A DNA stretch of 64,000 nucleotides, taken from positions 682,001 to 746,000 of the forward strand of contig NZ_CP134706.1 in the NCBI RefSeq assembly GCF_038246755.1, written 5' to 3'. This DNA is from Micromonospora sp. FIMYZ51 (GTDB taxonomy: Bacteria; Actinomycetota; Actinomycetes; Mycobacteriales; Micromonosporaceae). The notes beneath the pieces are model-generated. The model was not told the DNA's origin and searched no databases. It worked only from the letters and a program-made list of their open reading frames with translations. Within the stretch, counting starts at the first letter, position 1. Each line of letters starts with the position of its first letter. A program made the translations under genes and the position numbers. Below are positions 25,037-33,204 of this stretch, in pieces.

Positions 25037-25619
25037 CTACGGCGTGGGTTGGATCGCGTTCAGCCAGGCGAAGATCTGGGTCGCGGCGAGCACGAGCTGA
25101 TCGCATTCGTCACGGTCCACCGCTTCGCCCTCGTGGGCGATCTTGTTACGTAGCGTCCTGAGCCGTTTGGCCTTGATGAAAAGCGCTTGGTTCGACAGCC
25201 TGAGGGACACCCCGAAGGCTTGTTGATAGAACCGGTCGGTGATCTCATCGAGGTTAGACACCCCGCCAAGCCCTTGGCGGCGCTCAGGATTGGCCCGCTC
25301 GATCACGACCCGCTTTGCCTTGACCTCGCAAGCGATGGCAGCCATTAGGACAGCGCGTTGCGCGTCGACGGTGTCGGCTCCGCCAGCGAGGAAACGCGCG
25401 TCGGCGAGCAGAGCTTCGGCTGCGGGCGGTTCGCCGGTGGGCACCAATTCGCGTGCGCGATTTAGCTGGTCGACAGAGAGCGCGAGCCCGCCGTGGCGCA
25501 GAGTTAGGGATTGTTTGGGGCCGAACGCCAGGAAGCCGACTCCGGTGGCTTCGTCGACCAGCCGGCTTCGGCCATATTGCTGTGGGATCTCGGCGGTGAT
25601 GCCTAGCCTCGGCCCTTCG
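25037..25619 (-). pseudogene. C-terminal part of a HEPN-domain protein, cut by an IS1380-family element
   Basis: The minus-strand frame up to the insertion reads NEGPRLGITAEIPQQYGRSR and continues through ADTVDAQRAVLMAAIACEVKAK. It ends with RLRTLRNKIAHEGEAVDRDE and LAATQIFAWLNAIQPTP. RNKIAH is the R-x4-H motif of HEPN ribonuclease domains, which are common in RNA-targeting defence proteins. The frame then runs on without meaning through the transposase. The 5' part lies on the other side of the element at 27237-27770 in the same orientation, so one gene has been split. Confidence 0.75.
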
Positions 25620-25726
25620 TTAAGGGCTGTCCAAGGAGTGGACCGGAAACGAAGAAGTGCCTTCTGATCAGGGAAAATAGGGCTTGTCGAGAGTCCTGTT
25701 AACCCGTCACGGAAGGCACTTGCTGG

Positions 25727-27124
25727 GTGAAGACTACCCGAACACGTCCGAAGATCATGGTCACGGGGGACGGGCGAGGCGTGGTCGGTCACGCCGGCGC
25801 CCGTCTGCTCGCCGATCTCGCGGATACGACCGGTTTGACCAGCGCATTCAGCCAGGCACTGGCAGGACTGCGGCAGCGGCAGGGCGGGCACGACCCGGGC
25901 CGGATCGCGGTCGATCTCGCCGTGATGCTCGCCGACGGCGGCGAGGCCATCGCTGACCTGGCAGTACTGCGAAACCAGCCATCCCTGTTCGGAACGGTCG
26001 CGTCCGACCCGACCGCGTGGCGACTGTTGTCGCAGCTCGACGAAACGATGCTGGCCGAACTGCGGGCCGCCCGGGCACACGCCCGCGAGGTCGCCTGGGC
26101 CCAGCACGCCGAGGTCCGCGGCGACCTGCCGCAACCGATGGTGGCCGGTCAGCGGGTGGACGGCCTGGTCCTGGACATCGACGCGACCATCGTGATCTGC
26201 CATTCCGAGAAGGAGTCCGCGACCCGCACCTGGAAGAAGACCTTCGGGTTCCACCCACTGCTGTGCTTTCTGGACAACACCGGCGAGGCCCTCGCCGGTC
26301 TGCTGCGCGAAGGCCGGGCCGGCTCGAACACCACCACCGACCACATCACCGTCCTGGACCAGGCTCTCGCCCAGATCCCCGACATCCACCGGCACGGGAC
26401 CCCGATCCTGCTGCGCTCGGATTCGGCCGGATCCAGTCACGGTTTCCTCGCCCACATCCGGTCCTGGCGCGAACGTCACCTCGACATCCGCTTCAGTGTC
26501 GGCGCCGCGATCACCGAACCGGTCAGGGAAGCGATCCGGGCCGCGACCGGCTGGGTCCCCGCTGTCGACACCGGCGGTGACCTGCGCGAACATGCCGAGG
26601 TCTGCGAGATCACCGGCCTGTTCGAGGCGGCCGGCTGGCCCGAGGGCACCCGGTTCCTGGTCCGCCGGGAACGCCCGCACCCCGGCGCCCAACTGTCGTT
26701 GTTCGACACCATCGAAGGCTGGCGGCACCAGGTCGTGGCCACCGACACCCCGCCCGGCACGGGCAGCATCCAGTTCCTGGAAGCCCGGCATCGGGCTCAC
26801 GCCAGGGTGGAGGACAAGATCCGCACCGGCAAGACCACCGGCTTCGGCCGGTTCCCGTCCCGCGTCTTCGCGATCAACCAGGCCTGGCTCCAACTCGCCC
26901 TGACCGGCATCGACCTGCTCGCCTGGACCCAGACCATTCTCCTGGACGGCGACCTCGCCAAAGCCGAACCCAAGAAGCTTCGCTACCGGCTGCTGCACGT
27001 CGCGGCCCGGATCACCCGCACCGCCCGCAGGACCCGCCTCGCCATCGCCGCCGACTGGCCTTGGGCCGATGCCCTGAACAGCGCATTCACCAACCTCACG
27101 GCACTACCCCGCCCCACCGGCTGA
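25727..27124 (+). CDS. IS1380-family transposase
   Basis: A 465-residue DDE transposase. The N-terminal MVTGDGRGVVGHAGARLLAD and MLADGGEAIADLAVLRNQPS match the IS1380 signature region. VDGLVLDIDATIVICHSEKE carries the first catalytic Asp, ILLRSDSAGSSHGF the second (R-x-D-x-G/A), and the Glu lies in a later helical segment of the usual spacing. The C-terminal RLLHVAARITRTARRTRLAI is also family-typical. The frame is complete and the element may be active. It starts at GTG 25727. Confidence 0.92.
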   Translation: MKTTRTRPKIMVTGDGRGVVGHAGARLLADLADTTGLTSAFSQALAGLRQRQGGHDPGRIAVDLAVMLADGGEAIADLAVLRNQPSLFGTVASDPTAWRLLSQLDETMLAELRAARAHAREVAWAQHAEVRGDLPQPMVAGQRVDGLVLDIDATIVICHSEKESATRTWKKTFGFHPLLCFLDNTGEALAGLLREGRAGSNTTTDHITVLDQALAQIPDIHRHGTPILLRSDSAGSSHGFLAHIRSWRERHLDIRFSVGAAITEPVREAIRAATGWVPAVDTGGDLREHAEVCEITGLFEAAGWPEGTRFLVRRERPHPGAQLSLFDTIEGWRHQVVATDTPPGTGSIQFLEARHRAHARVEDKIRTGKTTGFGRFPSRVFAINQAWLQLALTGIDLLAWTQTILLDGDLAKAEPKKLRYRLLHVAARITRTARRTRLAIAADWPWADALNSAFTNLTALPRPTG

Positions 27125-27161
27125 CCCCGCGACTCACGCCCCGACCAGCAACACAGAGGAA

Positions 27162-27178
27162 CCCGGCCCCGCGCCGGG
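27162..27178 (+). terminator. GC-rich hairpin after the transposase gene
   Basis: CCCGGC at 27162-27167 pairs with GCCGGG at 27173-27178 over a five-base loop, and CCTTTA follows. It lies 38 bases past the transposase stop and probably ends its transcript. Confidence 0.5.
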
Positions 27179-27236
27179 CCTTTAGCATGCCACCAAAACA
27201 GCAACAAACACCCGAATCACATTCATCGAATGATGG

Positions 27237-27770
27237 CTATGGGTCGACGCTTAAGCGAAAGACCGAGGCTAGCCAGGGCTGTCCCGCGATGGTGCGAACG
27301 TGGGCCAGCCAGGCATGGGTCAGTCGTTCGGCGACGTCCCGGCCACGGGTCCAGAGGTGCTCGGCCTTGCTCTCGTACTCACGGCGCGAGGCAGCGGTGT
27401 CGGCGGTTCCCTGTTCCCTTTCCTTCAGCCAGTGCTCCCGGTCGGTGAGCCAGAGAGGCCCGTTGAAGGCGACGCGGACCTCGACGAGATGCACGACGGC
27501 TGCCGGGTAGCTGCCGCTGCCGGAGAAGACGGGCGCACGGCTGATGGCAGGAACTGGCTCCACCTCGGGCTCGTCGTCTCTGAGGAGGTCGTTGGGGTGG
27601 CGGGGCAGGGTGAGGGTGACGTGATAGCCATCGGTCTCCCACGTGTATCGGCTGCCAAGGGCACCGGGTTCGACCCATATGCCTCGCAGGGCGAAACGAA
27701 TGATGGTGGCGACACGGTTGCCGGCGCTCGGTCCTTCGACCTCTCCATCATGGGTTTCCTGGATAGTCAC
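27237..27770 (-). pseudogene. N-terminal part of the HEPN-domain protein interrupted by IS1380
   Basis: From GTG 27770 the frame encodes a beta-rich segment (IRFALRGIWVEPGALGSRYT, WETDGYHVTLTLP, VVHLVEVRVAFNGPLWLTD) followed by a long helix (WLKEREQGTADTAASRREYE ... RDVAERLTHAWLAHVRTIAG). It then reads QPWLASVFRLSVDP and stops at a codon supplied by the insertion. Its natural continuation is the fragment at 25037-25619 (NEGPRLGIT...). The N-terminal half is not a family I can name. The truncated product lacks the HEPN catalytic motif and is probably inactive. Confidence 0.7.
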
Positions 27771-27947
27771 GAAGCCTCGCTTTCCCCTCTGCCTTGCGGG
27801 TGCCTACCGCTGGGTGGTCTTCGGCGGGCCGCCGAGCACAGGCGGTCCGGTGAGCTAGTCGATGTCAATCGTGGTCTGGAGGGGCGAAGACTTCCAGTCA
27901 GTATTCGGAGCCAAGGCAAGAGACGGACTCGCCCGAGTACGACGAGG

Positions 27948-28074
27948 GGCGCAGGTTGGTGCCCCTGACGGAGAGCCGACCCACGCCCTCAAACGCGCGA
28001 CCGTACGTCACTTGACCTGCCTGTACATCACCAAGGTGCATGGCGATTTCCAGGGCAGGGCACCAACCTGCGCC
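27948..28074. repeat. long inverted repeat, arms about 20 bp
   Basis: GGCGCAGGTTGGTGCCCCTG at 27948-27967 is the reverse complement of 28056-28074 apart from one inserted C. The arms are separated by 88 bases. It may be a hairpin-forming miniature element or a regulator-binding structure; nothing coding lies inside. Confidence 0.55.
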
Positions 28075-28168
28075 ATCATTCCGCACCCGGGCCCCCGCCA
28101 GGGATCGGGAAAGCGCCCCCCGTTTACCCCCCGAAAACCCCCGCTAAATGTTGACTACTAGCGACGAT

Positions 28169-28226
28169 CGTTGATCGGCGGCTGGCCTCGTTCGGGCAGG
28201 TCAACCCTGGTTCTTGACGATCAACG
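28169..28226. repeat. 9-bp inverted repeat beside the attachment site, possible integrase/Xis arm sites
   Basis: CGTTGATCG at 28169-28177 is matched by CGATCAACG at 28218-28226, ending 27 bases before the direct repeat. Arm-type sites for integrase or excisionase often flank att cores; this role is inference. Confidence 0.35.
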
Positions 28227-28252
28227 ACAAGTCCGAGCGGGCGCTGGTCGAC

Positions 28253-28290
28253 AACCGTGTGTCGCAGGTTCGAATCCTGCCGGGGGCACC
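28253..28290 (+). repeat. attachment site (left att copy), 3' portion of tRNA-Arg(CCT)
   Basis: A 38-bp direct repeat, identical to 43700-43737. It begins AACCGTGTGTCGC, contains the T-arm GCAGG-TTCGAAT-CCTGC and ends with the acceptor strand CGGGGGC-A-CC. The 5' half of a tRNA is absent upstream: no GCCCCCG acceptor strand or D-arm within range. It therefore marks a recombination junction, not a functional tRNA. Confidence 0.85.
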
Positions 28291-28473
28291 TCAAAGATCA
28301 GGGAAAACGTCCCGTGAGCTGGCCATACGCACGATGATCGATCGGTAGGCGTGTGCAGCTGTAGGCCACTGGAAGCGGCTGATTGTCGTGGGTCGCGGAA
28401 TATTCGCGGAATGACCTTGGGAAGGTTTGCCCAGTTGAGGAAGCACGCCCGAGGCAGGATCCGAACGAGGGCA

Positions 28474-29886
28474 TCATACGGGCCAGGCTAGGCCGGTCAG
28501 GGCCTTGTCAATCCGGCTGTTGACGGTGGCCTCTTCGCCATCGATGCACTTGGCGTAGACCTTGAGCAGCACGTCGACGGAGTGGCCGGCCCGTTCGGCG
28601 ACCTCGGTTGCCGGTACGCCAGCGTTGAGCCACAACGACACGGCAGCGTGCCGCAGGTCGTACGGTCGGCCAGCGAGCGGGGAAGCAACCTGACGTGGAG
28701 TCAGCGCCAGACGTCGCGCCGCTTCCCATACCCGGGAGTACGTCGAGGAGGCGACGACGTTGCCCCGGTCGCTACGGAACAGGCGCCCATCCGAGGCGAC
28801 CCCATACCGTTCGATGTGCTCTCGCAGGATTGTCACCAGAGCCGGCGGGATCGGAACGCTGCGTGGCTCATCTTCGGCACGGTGTTTCAGTCCGCGATCG
28901 TCGTGAACCTGGCCGCTGTCGGTCCACCGCTTACCGGCCTGTGGGCGACTCTTCGCCAGCGTCAGTCGACCCCATCCCTTCGCGGGAAGGTCGCAGTCCT
29001 GCTCCCGGAGCCCCAGCGCCTCACCGGGACGGAGCGCGGCGAAGTACAGGCACGCGAAGAAGCCGACCAGGCGCTCACCGCGTTTGGCCGTTCCACGTTG
29101 ACCGACGTACGTGAGGGCGATCAGCAGTTCCAACGCCTGGTGCTGATTGACGACCACCCGCCGGTCGACGACCTCGGCGACCTTCTTGCGCTGCGAACGC
29201 ACGCGGAGCTTGTCGATCGGGTTGAACTCCAACTCCTCCAGCTCGACCGCGTACTGAAGGGCGTTGTAGAACACCGACCGCTTCCGACGCACGGTGGTCG
29301 CGGCGGCCGGCTTGCCGTCGAGCTTCACCGCCAGGACGTCGAGCACCCGCCGAACGGTCCCTGCTTCCCGCAGGTCAGACAATGGCAGCGAGAACTGACG
29401 TAACCAGCGCACTGCGTCGGCAATGTCCGGTGGCATGTCCAGACCACGGGCCGGCGGTGGCAACACATGGTCTAGCAGTGCCCGACGAAGGAGCTCGACC
29501 GGCGGCCGTCCATCGGCGTCCTTGACGAGCGCCGCTGTAACGGTGGCAAGCGCTTCGGTCATGCTGCCGCGCGACTTCGCCGCTGCGCCGGGCCACTTCA
29601 TGTCGACGTACTTCGTGGTGAAATCTAACCACGTTACTGCCGTCGGAGCTTCGGTCATCGAGTCTGGGAGCCCGGTGCCGACATCGAATGCCTCGCCCTG
29701 GTTGGCGGCCTGCATCAGGTCGGATCGGAAGCTGTCAGCCAGCGCCCGCGTGGTGAACGTCCGGGACTTCTCGCGGCCGGCGATCACCCAACGAACCGTG
29801 TACGACCGCTTCCCCTTCTTCCGACCACCTTCCGCAGCGTTGGTGTTGGTCTTGATCGCCCAGATACGGACGCGGCGAGACTTCAC
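28474..29886 (-). CDS. int: AICE tyrosine recombinase (integrase)
   Basis: A 470-residue site-specific integrase. The N-terminal SAM-like arm region (SYTVRWVIAGREKSRTFTTR) is followed by a core-binding helical domain. The catalytic domain has AALRPGEALGLREQDCDL (first Arg), a Lys-bearing hairpin near TLAKSRPQAGKRW, and RPYDLRHAAVSLWLNAG (second Arg and His). AGHSVDVLLKVYAK gives the last His and the nucleophilic Tyr. The GTG at 29886 overlaps the xis stop and has GAGGTGG upstream. It reads toward the attachment site 184 bases past its stop, the usual AICE arrangement. Translation upstream of this start within the same frame is not credible. Confidence 0.93.
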   Translation of the reverse strand: MKSRRVRIWAIKTNTNAAEGGRKKGKRSYTVRWVIAGREKSRTFTTRALADSFRSDLMQAANQGEAFDVGTGLPDSMTEAPTAVTWLDFTTKYVDMKWPGAAAKSRGSMTEALATVTAALVKDADGRPPVELLRRALLDHVLPPPARGLDMPPDIADAVRWLRQFSLPLSDLREAGTVRRVLDVLAVKLDGKPAAATTVRRKRSVFYNALQYAVELEELEFNPIDKLRVRSQRKKVAEVVDRRVVVNQHQALELLIALTYVGQRGTAKRGERLVGFFACLYFAALRPGEALGLREQDCDLPAKGWGRLTLAKSRPQAGKRWTDSGQVHDDRGLKHRAEDEPRSVPIPPALVTILREHIERYGVASDGRLFRSDRGNVVASSTYSRVWEAARRLALTPRQVASPLAGRPYDLRHAAVSLWLNAGVPATEVAERAGHSVDVLLKVYAKCIDGEEATVNSRIDKALTGLAWPV

Positions 29887-30101
29887 GCTGCCACCTCGCG
29901 CCGCTGCTCTAGCCAGATCCGGAGATCTTTCTTTGATATCCGCAGTTCCCCATTGGGGAGCCGGATGCAGGCCGGAGCGATGCCGAGTTCCCGCCAGCGG
30001 TAGAACGTCCGGCGCGAGACGTTGTTGAGCGTGGCAAGCACCTCCGGAACGGTCATCAGTTCGTCGTCCAAGGTCAGAGTCCTTCCCTCCTGTCGGGTCA
30101 C
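29883..30101 (-). CDS. xis: excisionase-like helix-turn-helix protein (Xis)
   Basis: A 72-residue protein with the winged helix-turn-helix of MerR/Xis type: MTVPEVLATLNNVSRRTFYR, then WRELGIAPACIRLPNGELRI. The order xis-int with overlapping stop and start, and the overlap of its own ATG with the repSA stop, is the pSAM2-like arrangement. It should bend att DNA so that the integrase excises the element. Confidence 0.9.
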   Translation of the reverse strand: MTRQEGRTLTLDDELMTVPEVLATLNNVSRRTFYRWRELGIAPACIRLPNGELRISKKDLRIWLEQRREVAA

Positions 30102-31906
30102 GCGGCAGCCGGTGCACTGCCGGTCGGGGTGGTGCTGAGTTCGTGGGCGAGTTCTTCGCGGCCGGCGCTTCGTCGCTCTCTGGCCATGGCGGCGGCGGTG
30201 GCGGCGAGCAGAGCGTCTCCGGTGGTGTGCCAGCCGACGCCGGCGAAGGTGAGGGTGCCGACGATGAGGGTTGTGGTGTCGTCGTGGTGGTCGACAGCGC
30301 GGAGCGTGCCGGGGTGCTCGTCGGCCTGGTCATGATGCTCGTGTCGCCGGAAGCTGACGCGGGTGTCGCGCAGCAGTTGGAAGGTGACCGAGTAGCGGCG
30401 GCCTTTGGTGAGGAAGTGGCCGCCGAAGCCGAGCATGTGAGCCCATCGGCGTAGCCGAGCGTAGGGGTTGCCGGTGGCGGGTTTCGTCGGTTCGGTGTCA
30501 AGGGCGGCTTGACGTTCGGCGACGCAGACGGGGCAGGCGGCGTAGCGGGTGTGGGTGCCGCAGTCGGGGCACTCCCACGGCTGGGTGAAGCCGGGCCGGG
30601 GCCGGGGGTCGCGGGGCCGCTGGGATAGCGGCACGGGTGTGTGGGTGGGTCGGCCGATGCGCCAGCAGGCGTCGATGAGGCGGGCGGTGTGGTCGCCGTC
30701 GGGGTCGGCGTAGTCCCCGATCGAATCGGCGGTCAGGCGGGTGGAGGTGTGCCCGGTGGCCTCAGTGCTTTTCGTGGCGTACTTGGCAAGGTAGCCGGCG
30801 ACCATGCCGTCAGTGACTTCACCGTGCCCGGTGGTGGTGTCGATCGGCCGTAGGTCGACCTGCTCGCCCCAGGCGATCGGCCACCCGCCGGGCCGGTCGG
30901 GGTGCTCCGGGGTGTGGAAGGTGATCTGCGCGGCGGCGTGCCGGAGCGCGCCCACGAGGTCGTCGACGGTGAAGCCGGCCGGGGGTGGGACGACGGCGGT
31001 GGGGTCGGTGGGGTGGACGCCGTCGAGGCGGGCGATGGCGTGGAAGTGCACCGCTCCCCGCGCCTGCAACTCCGCGACCTTGCCGGGCGAGAGCCGCACC
31101 GGAGGGACCTTGCGGATGTTGCCGGAGGCGGTGACGACCTCGACGCGGGGAATGGCGCGACGGCGGGCGAGTTTGGCCAGCCAGCGTTCCGCGGCTTGTT
31201 TGGTGCGGTGCCACAACTCCCCGGAGAACAGATTCCACACGACCTGGTGGCCGTGGTCGTAGCAGTCCAGGCACAGCGGCCGACCGAGGATGGCATCACC
31301 GGGTTCGTGTCTGGCCCAGCACACGGAGGGTTGGCCGTGGGGGCAGAGGCCGGCGGTGGGGTCGGTGGCGCGGCGGGCGTGGCATGGTTCGGCCCGGCAG
31401 TCGCAGCGGCGGCGGCGGTTGGCGCAGGTGTGGCGTTTGACGGTGCGGGTGTGGACGGTGCCGAAGGATGGTGCGGTGAAGGTGGCGAACACGGCCGGGT
31501 GCGCGGCGACGGTTGCCGGGACGCCTTTGCCGCCGACGAGGCCGGCGCGCAGGAGTTGGTAGGCGTCGCGTTGGTAGGTGTGCGCGCAGGAGGGGCAGAC
31601 GGTGGCGCGGCGGTTGCCGCAGGCGGTGTAGATCGCGGCGTCGGGCATGGCATCGGTGTGCCGGGCATCCAGCACGCGGCCCGTGGACGGCTCGACGTGG
31701 AGGAGCTGGCCGGCGAGGCGGATCGGGCGGGTGCAGCCGGCGGCGGCGCGGACGTGCTCCAGCCAGCCGTAGTAGTCGGGTTGGGTGGCGCGCAGGTAGG
31801 CGGAGCCGGCGGTGGTGTAGTCGTAGACGGGTGGGGTGGTGTCGGCGTTCGAGCCCACACCCCGGGCCAGAGCGGTCCGGGGTGTGAGGTCCAGCGTCGA
31901 CGCCAT
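30098..31906 (-). CDS. repSA: RepSA-like rolling-circle replication initiator
   Basis: The 602-residue protein starts replication of the excised circle. The Cys-rich N-terminal third (CGNRRATVCPSCAHTYQRDA, CANRRRRCDC) is a zinc-binding region typical of actinomycete RepSA/RepPP proteins. ARGAVHFHAIARLDG holds the His-hydrophobic-His metal motif of HUH initiators. DGMVAGYLAKYATKSTE carries the Tyr-Lys block of the catalytic helix. A C-terminal zinc knuckle reads CPDCGTHTRYAACPVC. The ATG at 31906 overlaps the upstream stop (TGATG). The relaxase-type Tyr identification is by motif order only. Confidence 0.85.
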   Translation of the reverse strand: MASTLDLTPRTALARGVGSNADTTPPVYDYTTAGSAYLRATQPDYYGWLEHVRAAAGCTRPIRLAGQLLHVEPSTGRVLDARHTDAMPDAAIYTACGNRRATVCPSCAHTYQRDAYQLLRAGLVGGKGVPATVAAHPAVFATFTAPSFGTVHTRTVKRHTCANRRRRCDCRAEPCHARRATDPTAGLCPHGQPSVCWARHEPGDAILGRPLCLDCYDHGHQVVWNLFSGELWHRTKQAAERWLAKLARRRAIPRVEVVTASGNIRKVPPVRLSPGKVAELQARGAVHFHAIARLDGVHPTDPTAVVPPPAGFTVDDLVGALRHAAAQITFHTPEHPDRPGGWPIAWGEQVDLRPIDTTTGHGEVTDGMVAGYLAKYATKSTEATGHTSTRLTADSIGDYADPDGDHTARLIDACWRIGRPTHTPVPLSQRPRDPRPRPGFTQPWECPDCGTHTRYAACPVCVAERQAALDTEPTKPATGNPYARLRRWAHMLGFGGHFLTKGRRYSVTFQLLRDTRVSFRRHEHHDQADEHPGTLRAVDHHDDTTTLIVGTLTFAGVGWHTTGDALLAATAAAMARERRSAGREELAHELSTTPTGSAPAAA

Positions 31907-32169
31907 CAAGCCGCCACCCCGAGGGGGCGGGTGGTGATGGTGCGTTCGCGCACGATGATGCGGCAGGCGCCGCATTGGCGCTTGGCCGGCTCATGCCGGT
32001 GACAGGGGATGACAGCGGTGGTGTTGCCGCAGCGGATGGTGACCGGCGTCCGGCAGGGACCGCCGGGGATGACGTCGACGACGGTGCGGCGGGTCTCGAA
32101 CGGGTGCGGTTCCGGGTGTGCCGGGCAGGTGTGGGTGAGGTGTTCGACGTCGACGAGAACGATGGTCAT
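31906..32169 (-). CDS. small Cys/His-rich AICE protein
   Basis: An 87-residue protein with paired Cys and His (CPAHPEPH, CHRHEPAKRQCGAC) that probably bind zinc. It overlaps both neighbours by a few bases and is co-translated with repSA and the SpdB-like gene. No known function; proteins like this are common in the replication-transfer block of AICEs. Confidence 0.75.
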   Translation of the reverse strand: MTIVLVDVEHLTHTCPAHPEPHPFETRRTVVDVIPGGPCRTPVTIRCGNTTAVIPCHRHEPAKRQCGACRIIVRERTITTRPLGVAA

Positions 32170-32930
32170 CGGGCACCGCCGGTCACGGTGGTGAGGAGTT
32201 GCCCGGCGACAGCCGGGGTAACGTCGAGTCGGTCGGCCAGCTCGGCGGCGGTGATGGCCCGTCCGGTGGTCTGTTCGTGTTGCACGGCGGAGAAGCGGGC
32301 CATGGGCAGTAGGTGGGTGGGGACGTCGACCGGCTCGGCGGCCGGCACGGTCATGGGCTCCGGTTCGACAGCCGGCGCAGGGGCCGGCTCGGGCTCGACG
32401 GCCGGGGTTGGTTCGGGTGCGGTGATAGCGGCCGGCGGTACCGGCTCAGTGGTGGCCGTGACGTGTTCGGCGGTGTCGACTCGGATCGGGTCGACCGGCG
32501 TGGCTACCGGCGGGTTGTCGTCTTTGACGGGGGCGAGGACGAGTTTGACCAGGGCCATGAAGGCCAGGGCGGGTACGGCGGAGAGGAACCAGCCGGTGGG
32601 GCCGACTTTGCCGACGGCGACGCCGAGTTGTGCGGCGAGGGAGAAGCCGGCGAAGGCCACCAGGAGTACGAGGGGGTAGCCGATGGGTCCGCCGTGGCGC
32701 TTGCGGCGGCGGATGATGAGTAGGCAGGCGACGGGGACGAGTTCAGAGATGACGGCGTTGGCCCAGCCGAACCAACCCGGCGTGTTGTCGGGGCTGTTGG
32801 CCATGGTCCAGTCGTGGACGTGGGTGAAGGAGGCCGCTCCGGCGGCGAGGCCGACGAAGATGACGATGAGGACCAGGACGACGCCCTCCATGCGTGCCGC
32901 CCACGAGGCGGGCGGGTTAGTGGTCGCCAT
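32166..32930 (-). CDS. SpdB-like membrane protein (DUF2637 type)
   Basis: A 254-residue protein. Four hydrophobic segments occupy about residues 15-145 (VVLVLIVIFVGLAAGAASF, AVISELVPVACLLII, YPLVLLVAFAGFSLA, WFLSAVPALAFMALVKL). A long Pro/Glu-rich cytoplasmic tail follows, then a short helix-turn-helix-like C-terminus (AITAAELADRLDVTPAVAGQ). DUF2637 proteins are associated with spread of conjugative plasmids through mycelium. The start overlaps the stop of the upstream Cys-rich gene. Confidence 0.8.
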   Translation of the reverse strand: MATTNPPASWAARMEGVVLVLIVIFVGLAAGAASFTHVHDWTMANSPDNTPGWFGWANAVISELVPVACLLIIRRRKRHGGPIGYPLVLLVAFAGFSLAAQLGVAVGKVGPTGWFLSAVPALAFMALVKLVLAPVKDDNPPVATPVDPIRVDTAEHVTATTEPVPPAAITAPEPTPAVEPEPAPAPAVEPEPMTVPAAEPVDVPTHLLPMARFSAVQHEQTTGRAITAAELADRLDVTPAVAGQLLTTVTGGAR

Positions 32931-33204
32931 GAGGAATCACCTCCGGGAGACGATCGGTGGGGATGAGGTCGACCACGCCGGAGCAGTGGGCGCACATGAT
33001 CGGCACCAGGCCGAGCAGAGCCAGTTGCTGGCGGAAGCAGGGCAGGCAGACGAAGTCGGCCGGGAACAGGCCCTCGCCCTCACACAGCAGGCAGCGACCG
33101 AGACAGGCCGGGCAGGGTACGAAGACTGGGCCGAGGATGTTGTGAACCCCGGCGGGGGTGTTCTGTTCGATGCACAAAGGGCAGGAGTCGTTGAGGAAGC
33201 CCAT
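32917..33204 (-). CDS. small multi-CxxC zinc-binding AICE protein
   Basis: A 95-residue protein with five Cys pairs (CPLC, CPAC, CLLC, CLPC, CAHC), probably two or more zinc knuckles. The ATG at 33204 overlaps the preceding stop (TGATG), and its own stop overlaps the SpdB-like start. The longer frame to 33261 only extends into the neighbour. Function unknown; the Cys pattern resembles DnaJ-like zinc fingers. Confidence 0.7.
   Translation of the reverse strand: MGFLNDSCPLCIEQNTPAGVHNILGPVFVPCPACLGRCLLCEGEGLFPADFVCLPCFRQQLALLGLVPIMCAHCSGVVDLIPTDRLPEVIPHGDH

Larger units (their letters stand above)
25625..27250 (+). mobile_element. IS1380-family insertion sequence (ends approximate)
   Basis: One transposase gene lies between the two halves of a HEPN gene. 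TTAAG occurs at both proposed edges (25620-25624 and 27251-27255) and could be the target duplication. However, joining the gene halves there leaves a one-base frame difference, and I find no clear terminal inverted repeats, so the ends are uncertain by some tens of bases. A small hairpin (GAAGTGCCTTC ... GGAAGGCACTT) precedes the transposase start. Confidence 0.7.
27771..28252. other. non-coding region left of the AICE
   Basis: About 480 bases without a credible gene. They contain the long inverted repeat 27948-28074, a run of C-rich tracts near 28110-28145, and the 9-bp inverted repeat 28169-28226 next to the attachment site. Short open frames here have no family-like sequence. Confidence 0.5.

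Noticed and set aside
24850..25161. 103-codon plus-strand open frame
   Set aside because: Overlaps the HEPN remnant antisense and has no recognisable sequence or ribosome site.
25037..26998. 653-codon minus-strand open frame
   Set aside because: Only the part up to about 25619 has protein-like sequence (HEPN remnant); the rest is antisense to the IS1380 transposase.
28253..28290. Functional tRNA gene
   Set aside because: T-arm and acceptor strand are present, but no D-arm, anticodon arm or 5' acceptor strand lies upstream.
30902..32002. 366-codon plus-strand open frame
   Set aside because: Antisense to repSA; Gly/Ala-rich shadow typical of high-GC DNA.
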